64,000 nucleotides of DNA. Source: Amycolatopsis taiwanensis DSM 45107. Its GTDB lineage: Bacteria; Actinomycetota; Actinomycetes; Mycobacteriales; Pseudonocardiaceae. The position numbers were made by a program, and so were the translations under genes. Position 1 is the first letter of the stretch, and each line of letters starts with the position of its first letter. Below, one piece after another: positions 17,355 to 25,982 of the stretch. The stretch covers positions 28,955-92,954 of the forward strand of contig NZ_JAFB01000038.1 of assembly GCF_000519205.1 (NCBI RefSeq), written 5' to 3'. The notes under the pieces are model-generated. The model made no database searches and had not been told where the DNA came from. It saw only the letters and a list, made by a program, of their open reading frames with translations.

Positions 17355-19292
17355 TCAGAGCCGGCGGCTCCACCAGTCGAGCACGGCTTCGAAGCGCTGG
17401 ATCCGGTGCCGCGGCCGGCCGGACCGGCTCAGCTCGTGCCCTTCACCGGGGAAGAGCAGCATCTCCACCGGCGTGCCCGCACGCTTGAGCGCGACGAACA
17501 TGCGCTGCGCCTGCTCCACCGGGCAGCGCCAGTCGTGCTCGGAATGCACCACGGCGAACGGGATCTTGATGCGGTCGGCGTAGCTGAGCGGGCTGCGGTC
17601 GAGTTGAGTCTGCAGGTCCGATCCGACGTAGGCGTCGGTGAACATGTAGCCGATGTCCGAACTGCCGGTGAAGGAGTCCCACGCGTTCACCGCGCGCTCG
17701 CTCCACGCCGCCCGGAACCGCTCGCCGTGGTGACTGGCCAGCCAGCCGGTCATGAACCCGCCGTAGGAGCCGCCCATCACGCCGACTCGCGACGCGTCGA
17801 GATCCGGGCGGGTCAGCGCGGCGTCCAGCAGTGCCAGCAGGTCGTCCGCATCGACCGTGCCGAGCCCGTGCACGATCGCGCGGCCGTGACTCTCGCCGTA
17901 GCCGGAGGAGCCACGCGGGTTGCCCATCACCACGGCGTAACCGGCCGAGGCGTACACCTGTGCCTCGTCGAACAGGCCCCAGTCGTAGGCCGAGAACGGC
18001 CCACCGTGGATGACGAGCAGCACCGGATGCGGCCCCTCTCCTTCCGGGCGCACCAGCCAGCCGTGCACCGGGTAGCCATCGGGCGCGGTGGCCGACAGCT
18101 CCTCGACCGGCCGGATTCCCTTCTCCCGGACCGGTTTCGACCAGTCGGTGAGCACCCGGGTGCCACCGTTTTCGACCACGACGACATCGCCCGCGCTCTC
18201 CGGCGTGGCGACCACGGCGACGATCCGCTCGCCGTCCACGGCGAAGGCACGCACCGCCGCGCGTTCCCCGGTCACCAGCGACAGCTTGTCCAGCGGGACA
18301 CCGTCGGCGTCCTGCGGGACCGCGCGCAACTCGACGCTCCCCCGGTTCCCCACGGCCACCAGCACCTGGTCGCCGTAGGGCACCGGGCCACCGGCCGCGG
18401 GTGCACACGCCACCGTCTCGGCCTCGGTCATCCGCCTCGGCACCGCGGGCTCGCCGCCGGTGGCGGGCAGCACGGCCGACCACAACCCGGGGTTCCGCAC
18501 GTCCCAGTTCGGCCCGACGAACTCCGAACCCAGGTACCAGACGACACCATCCTCGCCGACCACGGGATGTTCCGCGTCACCCGCGGTCCGCACGGCGAGC
18601 ACGGGCTCGCCGCCCTCGGCGGGGACGGCATAGATGTCGGCCTCCTCCGTGGCGGTGGCACCCCAGTCCCGCTTGGCCACGACGAGCACGGCCCGACCGT
18701 CCGGCGTCCACGCGGGGTCAGCCACGTCGACCCGGTCGTCGGTGAGCGGTTCGAGCTCCCGTGCCTCGTCCTGGATGTCCAAAACGAACAGTCGCTGCCG
18801 CCGGTCGACCAGGAAGCCGATGTTGTCCAACCGGTAGTCAAGCCTGGTGATGTGCCGGGGCGCCTCCTCGTCGGGCTCGGACTTGGTACCGCCCTCGTCA
18901 GGCGTCCCGTAGCGGCCCGGCTCGGGGATCCGCGCGGTGAACGCGACCCGCCGCGAGTCGGGCGCCCACACCGGCCGGCCCGCACCGAGGGGCAGGTCCG
19001 TGAGCTTGCGCGCGTCGCCACCGCCGGTGGGCATCACGTACAACTGGGGACGGTCTTTCTGTCCGTCGGCGCGCAGGAAGGCGACCCAGCGACCGTCGGG
19101 CGAGATCGAGGGAGAGGAGTCCCGCTCGCCGTGAGTCCAGCGCCGGACCGCGCCGTCGAGACCCACCTGCCACAGGGTGCCGCGATAGCTGTTGGTTCCG
19201 GGATCGGGGTTGGTCAGCCCGGCCAGCAGGAAGTCACCGTGCAAGGCCGGGGTTCCGGGGACGGCAAGGAGTTCGAGATCGACAGGACGCAT
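17355..19292 (-). CDS. S9-family serine peptidase (acylaminoacyl/dipeptidyl peptidase-like)
   Basis: 645 residues. The N-terminal half (to about 390) is a beta-propeller of TolB/WD-like repeats (VWAPDSRRVAFTA, SPDGRWVAFLR, AWTPDGRAVLVV). The C-terminal alpha/beta-hydrolase domain has the nucleophile Ser509 in GVMGGSYGGFM, the Asp in HSEHDWRCPVEQ and the His in FPGEGHELSRSG. No signal peptide, so cytosolic. It trims short peptides or N-acylated residues. ATG 19292 was chosen over the upstream TTG/GTG frame because the family begins at RPVDLELL; no ribosome site is visible. It lies 61 bp downstream of the TerC-family gene. Confidence 0.9.
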   Translation of the reverse strand: MRPVDLELLAVPGTPALHGDFLLAGLTNPDPGTNSYRGTLWQVGLDGAVRRWTHGERDSSPSISPDGRWVAFLRADGQKDRPQLYVMPTGGGDARKLTDLPLGAGRPVWAPDSRRVAFTARIPEPGRYGTPDEGGTKSEPDEEAPRHITRLDYRLDNIGFLVDRRQRLFVLDIQDEARELEPLTDDRVDVADPAWTPDGRAVLVVAKRDWGATATEEADIYAVPAEGGEPVLAVRTAGDAEHPVVGEDGVVWYLGSEFVGPNWDVRNPGLWSAVLPATGGEPAVPRRMTEAETVACAPAAGGPVPYGDQVLVAVGNRGSVELRAVPQDADGVPLDKLSLVTGERAAVRAFAVDGERIVAVVATPESAGDVVVVENGGTRVLTDWSKPVREKGIRPVEELSATAPDGYPVHGWLVRPEGEGPHPVLLVIHGGPFSAYDWGLFDEAQVYASAGYAVVMGNPRGSSGYGESHGRAIVHGLGTVDADDLLALLDAALTRPDLDASRVGVMGGSYGGFMTGWLASHHGERFRAAWSERAVNAWDSFTGSSDIGYMFTDAYVGSDLQTQLDRSPLSYADRIKIPFAVVHSEHDWRCPVEQAQRMFVALKRAGTPVEMLLFPGEGHELSRSGRPRHRIQRFEAVLDWWSRRL

Positions 19293-19353
19293 GGCGCCGA
19301 CGCTACCGCGCCGGTGCCGGGTTTTGGCGCGTCCAGCGAAACCCTGGCCGGCG

Positions 19354-20322
19354 TCACCGTAGTGACGAAGCCCGTCCCGGAGGGTCACGCCGGGATTTGG
19401 CCAGGCTGAGCAATGTTGTGACGGTGAGCACGCCGACGATCACCCCGAGGGAGAGCCAGTTGCTGAAGTCCAGCCAGTCCGGCACGACGTGATACTCGTT
19501 GAGCGCGTGCAGAACCAGTTTCGCGCCGATGAAGCCCAGGATGATCGCCAACCCGTAAGACAGGTAGACGAGTCGGTTCACCAGGCCGCCGAGCAGGAAA
19601 TACAGCTGCCGCAACCCCATCAACGCGAAGGCGTTGGCGGCGAAGACCAGAAAGCCCTCCTGGGTGATGCCGAAGATCGCCGGGATCGAATCGACCGCGA
19701 ACAGCAGGTCGGCGCTGCCGATCGCCACGATCACCAGCGCCATCGGGGTCATCCGGCGCTTGCGGTCGATCGTGATGAACGCCCGGTGCCCGTGGAACTC
19801 CTCGGTCACCGGGTAGATCTTGCGCACCCAGCGGGTGAGCGCGTTTTCCCGGTACTCGGTCTCGTCGTCGTTGCCGCGCAGCATGTTGATCGCGGTCCAC
19901 AGCAGTACGGCGCCGAAGGCGAAGAACACCCAGACGAACCGCGAGATGAGCGCCGCACCGATCGCGATGAACACGCTGCGCATCATCAGCGCGAGCAGGA
20001 TGCCCACCAGCAGCACCCGGTGCTGGTGGATCACCGGCACCTTGAACGACGCCATGATCACCATGAAGATGAACAGGTTGTCCACCGACAGCGAGTACTC
20101 GGTGAGGTAGCCGGTGAAGAACTGGGCGCCGTAGTCATGCCCCGCGAACACCCAGATCCCGGCCCCGAACAGCACGGCGCAGAGGACGTAGAACACGACC
20201 CAGCGCGCCGCCTCGCCGGTGGTTATCTCATGTGGCCGGTGGTCCACGATCACCAGGTCCACCGCGATCAGGACGAGCAAGCCCACAACGGTGGCGGCCC
20301 ACAGCCACAACGGGACGTACAT
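19354..20322 (-). CDS. TerC-family integral membrane protein (candidate Mn2+ exporter)
   Basis: 322 residues with about nine membrane helices. The hallmark SLSVDNLFIFMVIMASFKVP and the paired IGSADLLFAVDSIPAIFGIT blocks have Asp residues inside helices, as in Alx/MeeF/TerC exporters. A 5' leader with yybP-ykoY riboswitch features lies just upstream, and Alx-type TerC proteins under this riboswitch export manganese, some during metalation of secreted enzymes. ATG 20322 has its GGAGG 11 nt upstream inside the switch hairpin. It is the first gene leftward; the S9 peptidase follows. Confidence 0.9.
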   Translation of the reverse strand: MYVPLWLWAATVVGLLVLIAVDLVIVDHRPHEITTGEAARWVVFYVLCAVLFGAGIWVFAGHDYGAQFFTGYLTEYSLSVDNLFIFMVIMASFKVPVIHQHRVLLVGILLALMMRSVFIAIGAALISRFVWVFFAFGAVLLWTAINMLRGNDDETEYRENALTRWVRKIYPVTEEFHGHRAFITIDRKRRMTPMALVIVAIGSADLLFAVDSIPAIFGITQEGFLVFAANAFALMGLRQLYFLLGGLVNRLVYLSYGLAIILGFIGAKLVLHALNEYHVVPDWLDFSNWLSLGVIVGVLTVTTLLSLAKSRRDPPGRASSLR

Positions 20323-20332
20323 CTATGCGAAA

Positions 20333-20456
20333 ACCTCCGGTTAGCGCGCATGGCGCCGAGCCGGAGGTCTCTTCCGCCAGAAACACTGGCCGACGGTGCC
20401 GGGGTCCCGCAGGACAACCGTGCTGACGACACCGCCGCGAAGGAATACTCCCCTCC
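20333..20456 (-). ncRNA. yybP-ykoY-type manganese riboswitch leader before the TerC gene
   Basis: Read on the minus strand, the leader has the class landmarks in order: GGAGGGGAGTATTCC (20442-20456), CGTCAGCACGG, a GC-rich arm, and GAAGAGACCTCCGG ending at 20361. The 5' GGAGG can pair with CCTCC of the last element to close P1. The same ACCTCCGG (20361-20368) is perfectly complementary to CCGGAGGT (20333-20340), which holds the Shine-Dalgarno of the TerC gene. So a metal-bound P1 would free the ribosome site and the unbound form would hide it: a translational ON switch. Class assignment rests on these motifs and on the TerC context; no covariance search was run. Confidence 0.82.
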
Positions 20457-20565
20457 ACGTACGCCTGCCATCATGAAGCATGCAGCGGGCGCCGGCCAGC
20501 TTAGGTAAGCCTTATCACCTACCGGCCCGCGCAAACTCTCAGGAACGCTCGCATACGGTCATGGC

Positions 20566-23334
20566 GTGCCTCGATTCCCGTTTCCACGCACCCGGCGCAC
20601 TCGCCTGCTGACGCTGGCCGCCGTGGTCGTCATCCTCGCCGCGGTCGGCCTGGTCTGGGTCCGTTCCGCCGGCGGAGACGGCCCCCCGGTGCGGACCCAG
20701 GACGCGATGATCGACGTGCCCGCCGCTCCCGGCTCGGCCGAGCAGGTACGGCTGGACACCACGATGTACTTCCCGGAACGAACACCGGCGCCCGCGATCC
20801 TGCTCGCGCACGGGTTCGGGGCCGACAAGACCAGTGTCACCGGCGAAGCCCAGGAACTGGCGCGCAAGGGGTTCGTGGTGCTCACCTACTCCGCGCGCGG
20901 CTTCGGCCACAGCGCCGGCCAGATCTCGCTCAACGACCCGGACTTCGAGGTCGCCGACTCCTCCCGCCTCCTCGACTACCTCGCCACGCGGCCGGAGGTG
21001 CAGCAAGACGGCCCGAACGACCCGCACGTCGGCGTAACCGGCGTCTCCTACGGCGGCGCGCTGACCCTCATGCTGGCCGGCCAGGACCGGCGAGTCGACG
21101 CGATAGCGCCCGTCATCACCTACAACGACCTGGCGCAAAGCCTGATCCCGAACGGGGTCTTCAAGCGGTCGTGGGCGGCGCTGCTGTTCTCCTCGGGAGC
21201 CACGGGCGGCGCGGGCGGCGGCACGGGAGCCGAGGCGCCCGAACCGGGGCAGGCGACCACCGACAGCGCCACCGCCCTCTCTTCCGGGGCCGGCTCGGCC
21301 GCCGCCGCTTCGGCGCCGCAGTCGCCGCCGGCGGCACCCGGGAACGGCGCCTCGTGCGGCCGGTTCACCGCGCGAATCTGCCAGGCCTACACCGAACTGG
21401 CCACCACCGGCGTGGCCAGCCCGGCCACCCTGGACCTGCTGCACCGGGTCTCGCCCGATTCCGTCACCGCGAACATCAAGGTGCCCACGCTGCTGGTGCA
21501 GGGCGAGAACGACACGCTGTTCGGGCTCGACCAGGCCGAGGCCAACGCCCGGCAGATCACCGCGGCGGGCGGGCAGGTTCAGCAGATCTGGTACGCGGGT
21601 GGGCACGACGGCGGCAAGCCCGGCCCGCAGCTGCGCGCCAAGATCCACGACTGGCTGCGCTTCCAGCTCACCGGTGAGGGCACCAACCCGGTCAGCGGGT
21701 TCCCCTACGACGTCCAGGGCACCCTGCGCGCTTCGGGTGCCCCGTCGGTCCGGATCGTGGAAGCGGCCAGCGACGTGTCACAAGACCAGACGGTGGCGCT
21801 GGCCGGGCCGGAACAGACGATCGTGAATCCTCCGGGCGGGGTGCCGGCGGCGGTGAGCGGCATCCCCGGACTCAACGGGCTCTCCGGCTCCTCGCGGGCG
21901 ACCGGCCTGTTCGGCGTCGACCCGCCCGGCCAGTCGGCCCGGTTCACCTCGGCCCCGCTGGCCTCCCAGCTCCTCGTGGCCGGGGCGCCCACGATCCGGT
22001 TGCGGGTCTCGGGCACCGCGGGCGAGGCCGTGCTGTTCGTCAAGCTCTACGACGTGAGTCCGGACGGGACCGCCAGCCTGCCGGCGAACCAGGTGATGCC
22101 GATCCGGGTCGCCCTGCCGGCCGACGGCAGCCCGGTCGAGGTGCCGGTGACCCTGGCCGGGATCGTGCGGCCCATCGAGTCCGGCCACCTGGTGCGGATC
22201 GTGGTCGGCACCACCGACCAGTCCTTCACCACGCCCGTCGCGCCCGCCTCCTACCGCGTCTCTCTCGACGGCGGCGTGACCGTCCCGACCGTGCCGGGTC
22301 ACGCGGTCGGGGCCGGGTGGCCGGTGAACAACCTGCTGGCCATCGCGGGCGTGGTCGCCGCGGCGCTGGTGATCGCGCTGATCGCGGCGCTGCGCCGGCG
22401 GCGGGCACACCACGCCGACCCCGAACTGGCCGAGGTGCCGCTGGTGATCAACGGGCTCACCAAGGCATACCCCGGCGGCCTGACCGCGGTGAAGCAGCTT
22501 TCCTTCCGCGTCGAACGAGGCCAGGTGCTCGGGCTGCTCGGCCCCAACGGCGCAGGCAAGACGACGACGCTGCGCATGCTGATGGGCCTGATCACGCCGA
22601 GCGCCGGGGAAATCCGGGTGTTCGGACACCGGATCACGGCGGGCGCGCCGGTGCTGTCCCGGATCGGCTCGTTCGTCGAAGGCTCCGGCTTCCTGCCTCA
22701 CCTGTCGGGTGCCACGAACCTCCAGCTGTACTGGGCGGCCACCGGACGGCCGGTCGAAAGCGCGCACGTCACCGAGGCGCTGGAAATCGCCGGGCTCGGC
22801 GACGCGGTGCACCGGAAGGTGCGCACGTACAGCCAGGGCATGCGGCAGCGGCTGGCCATCGCGCAGGCGATGCTGGGCCTGCCGGAGCTGCTCGTGCTCG
22901 ACGAACCGACCAACGGGCTCGACCCGCCCCAGATCCACCAGATGCGCGAGGTGCTGCAGCGTTACGCGGCCACCGGGCGCACCGTGCTGGTGTCCAGCCA
23001 CCTGCTGGCCGAGGTCGAGCAGACATGCACGCATGTGGTGGTCATGCACCGGGGCGCGCTGGTCGCCGCGGGCGAGGTCGGCGACATCGCGGCCGCGGGT
23101 GGCGAGGCGACCTTCCGGGTGGACCGGCCGGCCGCCGCCGCGGACGCCCTGCGCGGCTTCGACGGAGTGTCCCATGTGGACGTCGAGGGCAACCTCGTGC
23201 ACGCCGACCTGGACGGGCTGCCGCGTGCCGAGGCGGTGGCGGCGCTGGTGCACGCCGGGGTGGCGGTCGAGCAGGCGGGCCCGCGGCGCCGGCTGGAGGA
23301 CGCGTTCCTGCGCTTGGTCGGAGAGGATGGGTGA
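20566..23334 (+). CDS. Fusion of an exported alpha/beta-hydrolase with an ABC-transporter ATPase
   Basis: 922 residues in four parts. Residues 13-32 form a membrane anchor. Residues about 60-400 are an alpha/beta-hydrolase (ILLAHGFGADKTSV, nucleophile Ser161 in GVSYGGAL, ENDTLFGLDQAE, His in YAGGHDGG). Residues about 400-575 are a jelly-roll domain of the X-Pro dipeptidase/CocE C-terminal type. A second helix at about 585-608 precedes a full ABC ATPase at about 626-850 (LLGPNGAGKTTTLRML, YSQGMRQRLAIAQAML, LLVLDEPTNGLD, VSSHLLAEVEQTC). The helices would place the hydrolase outside and the ATPase inside. The permease gene follows. Start at GTG 20566. Confidence 0.9.
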   Translation: MPRFPFPRTRRTRLLTLAAVVVILAAVGLVWVRSAGGDGPPVRTQDAMIDVPAAPGSAEQVRLDTTMYFPERTPAPAILLAHGFGADKTSVTGEAQELARKGFVVLTYSARGFGHSAGQISLNDPDFEVADSSRLLDYLATRPEVQQDGPNDPHVGVTGVSYGGALTLMLAGQDRRVDAIAPVITYNDLAQSLIPNGVFKRSWAALLFSSGATGGAGGGTGAEAPEPGQATTDSATALSSGAGSAAAASAPQSPPAAPGNGASCGRFTARICQAYTELATTGVASPATLDLLHRVSPDSVTANIKVPTLLVQGENDTLFGLDQAEANARQITAAGGQVQQIWYAGGHDGGKPGPQLRAKIHDWLRFQLTGEGTNPVSGFPYDVQGTLRASGAPSVRIVEAASDVSQDQTVALAGPEQTIVNPPGGVPAAVSGIPGLNGLSGSSRATGLFGVDPPGQSARFTSAPLASQLLVAGAPTIRLRVSGTAGEAVLFVKLYDVSPDGTASLPANQVMPIRVALPADGSPVEVPVTLAGIVRPIESGHLVRIVVGTTDQSFTTPVAPASYRVSLDGGVTVPTVPGHAVGAGWPVNNLLAIAGVVAAALVIALIAALRRRRAHHADPELAEVPLVINGLTKAYPGGLTAVKQLSFRVERGQVLGLLGPNGAGKTTTLRMLMGLITPSAGEIRVFGHRITAGAPVLSRIGSFVEGSGFLPHLSGATNLQLYWAATGRPVESAHVTEALEIAGLGDAVHRKVRTYSQGMRQRLAIAQAMLGLPELLVLDEPTNGLDPPQIHQMREVLQRYAATGRTVLVSSHLLAEVEQTCTHVVVMHRGALVAAGEVGDIAAAGGEATFRVDRPAAAADALRGFDGVSHVDVEGNLVHADLDGLPRAEAVAALVHAGVAVEQAGPRRRLEDAFLRLVGEDG

Positions 23335-23347
23335 GGGCGTCGATCGC

Positions 23348-23371
23348 GGTCGCGCGCGAACTCGCGGAGGA
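23348..23371 (+). repeat. Recurrent leader element, copy A
   Basis: A 24-nt block that ends in CTCGCGGAGGA, so the Shine-Dalgarno of the following permease gene is part of it. The same 24 nt occur exactly before the gene starting at 46057 (minus strand) and with one change before the gene starting at 63848 (minus strand). The three genes are unrelated. Confidence 0.8.
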
Positions 23372-23377
23372 GAAGGC

Positions 23378-24334
23378 ATGAGCAAGGCGGACCAGGCCGC
23401 GAACGCGGCGATCGACACGGGCGTGCACACCGATCCGGCAGCGCTCGACGAGCTCACCGACGCGGCCGAACACGAGCACTCCGGTGTCGGGCCGGACGGC
23501 GGCGTGCTCGGTTACCGGCCCGGCCGCACCCTGCGGCTGGGGGTGGAGCTGCGCCGGCAGCTTCGCCGGCGGCGCACCCAGCTGGTGCTCGGGTTCGTCG
23601 TGGTGCTGCCGTTCATCCTGGTGCTGGCGTTCGAACTCGGTCAGTCGAACCCGAACCGCCGCTCGGGTGGCTTCGTCGACCTGGCGACGGCGAGCGCGCC
23701 GAACTTCGTGGTGCTGGCGCTGTTCGTGTCCGTCGGCTTCCTGCTGCCCACGATCGTGGCCCTGTTCTTCGGCGACACGGTGGCGAGCGAGGCTTCCTGG
23801 TCGAGCCTGAAGTACCTGCTGGCGATTCCGGTGCCCCGCCATCGCGTGCTGCGGCAGAAGGCGATCGCCTCCGCCCTGCTCGCCCTGCTGGCACTGGTGC
23901 TGCTGCCGCTCGTGTCGCTGGGCGTGGGCATGATCTTCTACGGCTCCGGCGACGCGATCAGCCCGACCGGCGATGCGATCCCGTTCGGACAGAGCCTGCT
24001 CGCGCTGGCCATGTCGTGCGGCTATATCGTGATCCAGCTGGCCTGGGTCGCGGGGCTGGGCCTGCTGCTGAGTGTGCTCACCGACGCGCCGTTGGGCGCG
24101 GTCGGCGGCACCGTGCTGGTGGCGATCCTGTCCCAGATCCTCGACCAGATCACCGCGCTGGGCAGCCTGCGGAACTACCTGCCGACGCACTACGCGTACT
24201 CGTGGGTGGATTTCATCGCCACCGATATCGATTGGACGAACATCGCCGCGGGCGTGCTCTCCGCGATCGCGTACGCGACGGTGTTCTGGCTGATCGCGGC
24301 CCGCCGATTCGCGACGAAGGACATCACCAGCTGA
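23378..24334 (+). CDS. ABC-2 type transporter permease
   Basis: 318 residues. A hydrophilic N-terminus of about 65 residues is followed by six membrane helices (QLVLGFVVVLPFILVLAFELG, FVVLALFVSVGFLLPTIVALFF, ALLALLALVLLPLVSLGVGMIF, LALAMSCGYIVIQLAWVAGLGLLLSVL, AVGGTVLVAILSQILDQI, IAAGVLSAIAYATVFWLIAA). ATG 23378 follows GGAGGAGAAGGC. It lies 43 bp after the hydrolase-ATPase fusion and must be its membrane partner; together they should export something. The ribosome site belongs to a leader shared with two other genes in the window. Confidence 0.88.
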   Translation: MSKADQAANAAIDTGVHTDPAALDELTDAAEHEHSGVGPDGGVLGYRPGRTLRLGVELRRQLRRRRTQLVLGFVVVLPFILVLAFELGQSNPNRRSGGFVDLATASAPNFVVLALFVSVGFLLPTIVALFFGDTVASEASWSSLKYLLAIPVPRHRVLRQKAIASALLALLALVLLPLVSLGVGMIFYGSGDAISPTGDAIPFGQSLLALAMSCGYIVIQLAWVAGLGLLLSVLTDAPLGAVGGTVLVAILSQILDQITALGSLRNYLPTHYAYSWVDFIATDIDWTNIAAGVLSAIAYATVFWLIAARRFATKDITS

Positions 24335-24515
24335 CCGGCCTGCAACGCAGGCGGGGGGTCACCGTGGGTGGGCGCAGTGAGCCGATGCGTGGCATTTCCG
24401 GGAAAACCCCCGCCTGGCCGCGATCCGCCGTGAACCATGCGGACAGCGGCTGGCGCGGCGTCGCCCCGGCCGCGTAAAGTCTTTTTATTCCCACATCCCC
24501 CAGGAGGCACACGCC

Positions 24516-24896
24516 ATGCCTCGTCCGGTTCATTTCGAGGTCCACGCGACCGATCCCGAGCGGGCGATAACCTTCTACGCCACGGTATTCGAGTGGGGGT
24601 TCGAACGCTGGGGCGATACCCCGTACTGGTTGATCACGACCGGCAACGGGCCCGGTATCGACGGCGGGCTGGTGGCCAGGGAAGGCCCGCCGCCACCGGA
24701 AGGCGCACCGGTGAACGCCTTCCCCGTGACCCTGGATGTCACCGACCTCGACTGTGTCACCCGGCGCGTCGAGCAGGCCGGCGGCGGGGTGGTGAGACCG
24801 AGAAGCCTGATCCGCGGAGTGGGCTGGCTCGCCTACTGCAAGGACACCGAAGGCAACATTTTCGGCGTGCTGGAAAGCGACTCGACCGCCGGGTAG
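24516..24896 (+). CDS. VOC-family (glyoxalase/bleomycin-resistance fold) protein
   Basis: 126 residues with the paired beta-alpha-beta-beta-beta units of the vicinal oxygen chelate fold: PVHFEVHATDPERAITFYATVFEWGFERW and NAFPVTLDVTDLDCVTRRVEQAGGGV, ending GWLAYCKDTEGNIFGVLES. His, Glu and Tyr at the usual metal and cofactor places are present. ATG 24516 follows CCAGGAGG. Such small VOC proteins act as lyases, dioxygenases or drug binders; which one is not shown. It stands alone, convergent with the reductase at 24921. Confidence 0.85.
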   Translation: MPRPVHFEVHATDPERAITFYATVFEWGFERWGDTPYWLITTGNGPGIDGGLVAREGPPPPEGAPVNAFPVTLDVTDLDCVTRRVEQAGGGVVRPRSLIRGVGWLAYCKDTEGNIFGVLESDSTAG

Positions 24897-24920
24897 CTAC
24901 CGCTGCCGGCTGCGCGCCCG

Positions 24921-25841
24921 TCAGCTCGTGACGCGATGCTGGTGGACCCGCAGGTGCAGGGTCGCCAGGTCCAGCAGCGGGGTGTCCACCGACATCGCCC
25001 GCGCCCGCGCCACCAGGTCACCGAAGACGTGTTCGACTTCGGCCGGGTTCCCCGCGGCCACGTCCCGGTACATGGAGGAGGTGATCGGGGACCCGGCTCG
25101 GGTGCAGATCGCCGTGGACGCCTCGAGTTCGGCATCGGGCACCGGATGACCGGCTGCCGAGGCGACCGCCGCCGCCTCGGCGATGACCGCGCGCGCGAAC
25201 TCGGCGCCACCCGGAACTGCGGCGACATCCCCGACCGAACCACGCATCAGACAGGTGATCGCCCCCAGCGAGGCGATGAACGCCCATTTGCGCCACATTT
25301 CCCCGATGATGTCCGCCGAGACCGTGAATTCGTAGCCGTCGACGTCCAGCTCCTTGCCCAGCTCCGCCACCCGCGGCGAGACGCCGCCGCCCTGCTCTCC
25401 CAGCACGAAGCCGGCCAGCGGCCCCACCCGCAGGATGTCGCCGTCGGCGTTGATCGTGGTCATCACCTTCACCACGCCCCCCAGCACGGATTCCTTGCCG
25501 AACCGGGCGTTGAGAGTGTCCAAATGCGCCATTCCGTTGAGGAATGGCACGATCACCGTGCGCGGCCCGACGGCCGGGGCGACGTCCTCGACGGCCCGCT
25601 CCAGCGCGGCGGCCTTCACCGACACCAGCACGACGTCGTACGGTTCCGCCAGCTCCGCGGCCGTGACCAGCTCAGGCCGGAGGATTTCGTTTTCGCCGAG
25701 ACCCGTGATGCGCAGCCCGCGCTCGCGCAGCAGCGCCGCCCGCCGTGGCCGCACCAGGAACGTGACGTCCCGGCCCGCGCGCACCAGCCGCGCTCCGAAG
25801 AACCCACCGGTGGCTCCGGCACCGACGACGAGAATCCGCAT
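24921..25841 (-). CDS. Ketopantoate reductase-family protein (2-dehydropantoate 2-reductase-like)
   Basis: 306 residues. The N-terminal NADPH-binding motif is RILVVGAGATGGFFGARL, followed by DVVLVSVKA. The linker holds the catalytic-type Lys (IIGEMWRKWAFIASLGAITCLMRG), then the helical C-terminal domain with SSMYRDVAAGNPAEVEHVFGDLV, where the Ser-Met and Glu-x-x-x residues match ApbA/PanE. ATG 25841 follows GGGAGCGTGGGA. It either supplies pantoate for coenzyme A or reduces a related 2-oxo acid; many actinomycetes hold several paralogs, so the pathway is not certain. Confidence 0.85.
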   Translation of the reverse strand: MRILVVGAGATGGFFGARLVRAGRDVTFLVRPRRAALLRERGLRITGLGENEILRPELVTAAELAEPYDVVLVSVKAAALERAVEDVAPAVGPRTVIVPFLNGMAHLDTLNARFGKESVLGGVVKVMTTINADGDILRVGPLAGFVLGEQGGGVSPRVAELGKELDVDGYEFTVSADIIGEMWRKWAFIASLGAITCLMRGSVGDVAAVPGGAEFARAVIAEAAAVASAAGHPVPDAELEASTAICTRAGSPITSSMYRDVAAGNPAEVEHVFGDLVARARAMSVDTPLLDLATLHLRVHQHRVTS

Positions 25842-25982
25842 TCCCACGCTCCCAACCAATCCGGCCGGCTTCGCCAGACCTGCTCCGGTCCGGCCTGCCG
25901 ACGCCGGATCCACCAGCCGCCACGGTAAAGGGTGGTTTCCCGGGGCGCCAAACCGCCTCCATGGGCTGGAAAGGCCACGGCG

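Noticed and set aside
16635..19409. 924-codon plus-strand frame opposite the ABC ATPase and S9 peptidase
   Set aside because: It spans two well-supported minus-strand genes and an intergenic operator; composition is His/Arg/Pro-rich as in antisense shadows.
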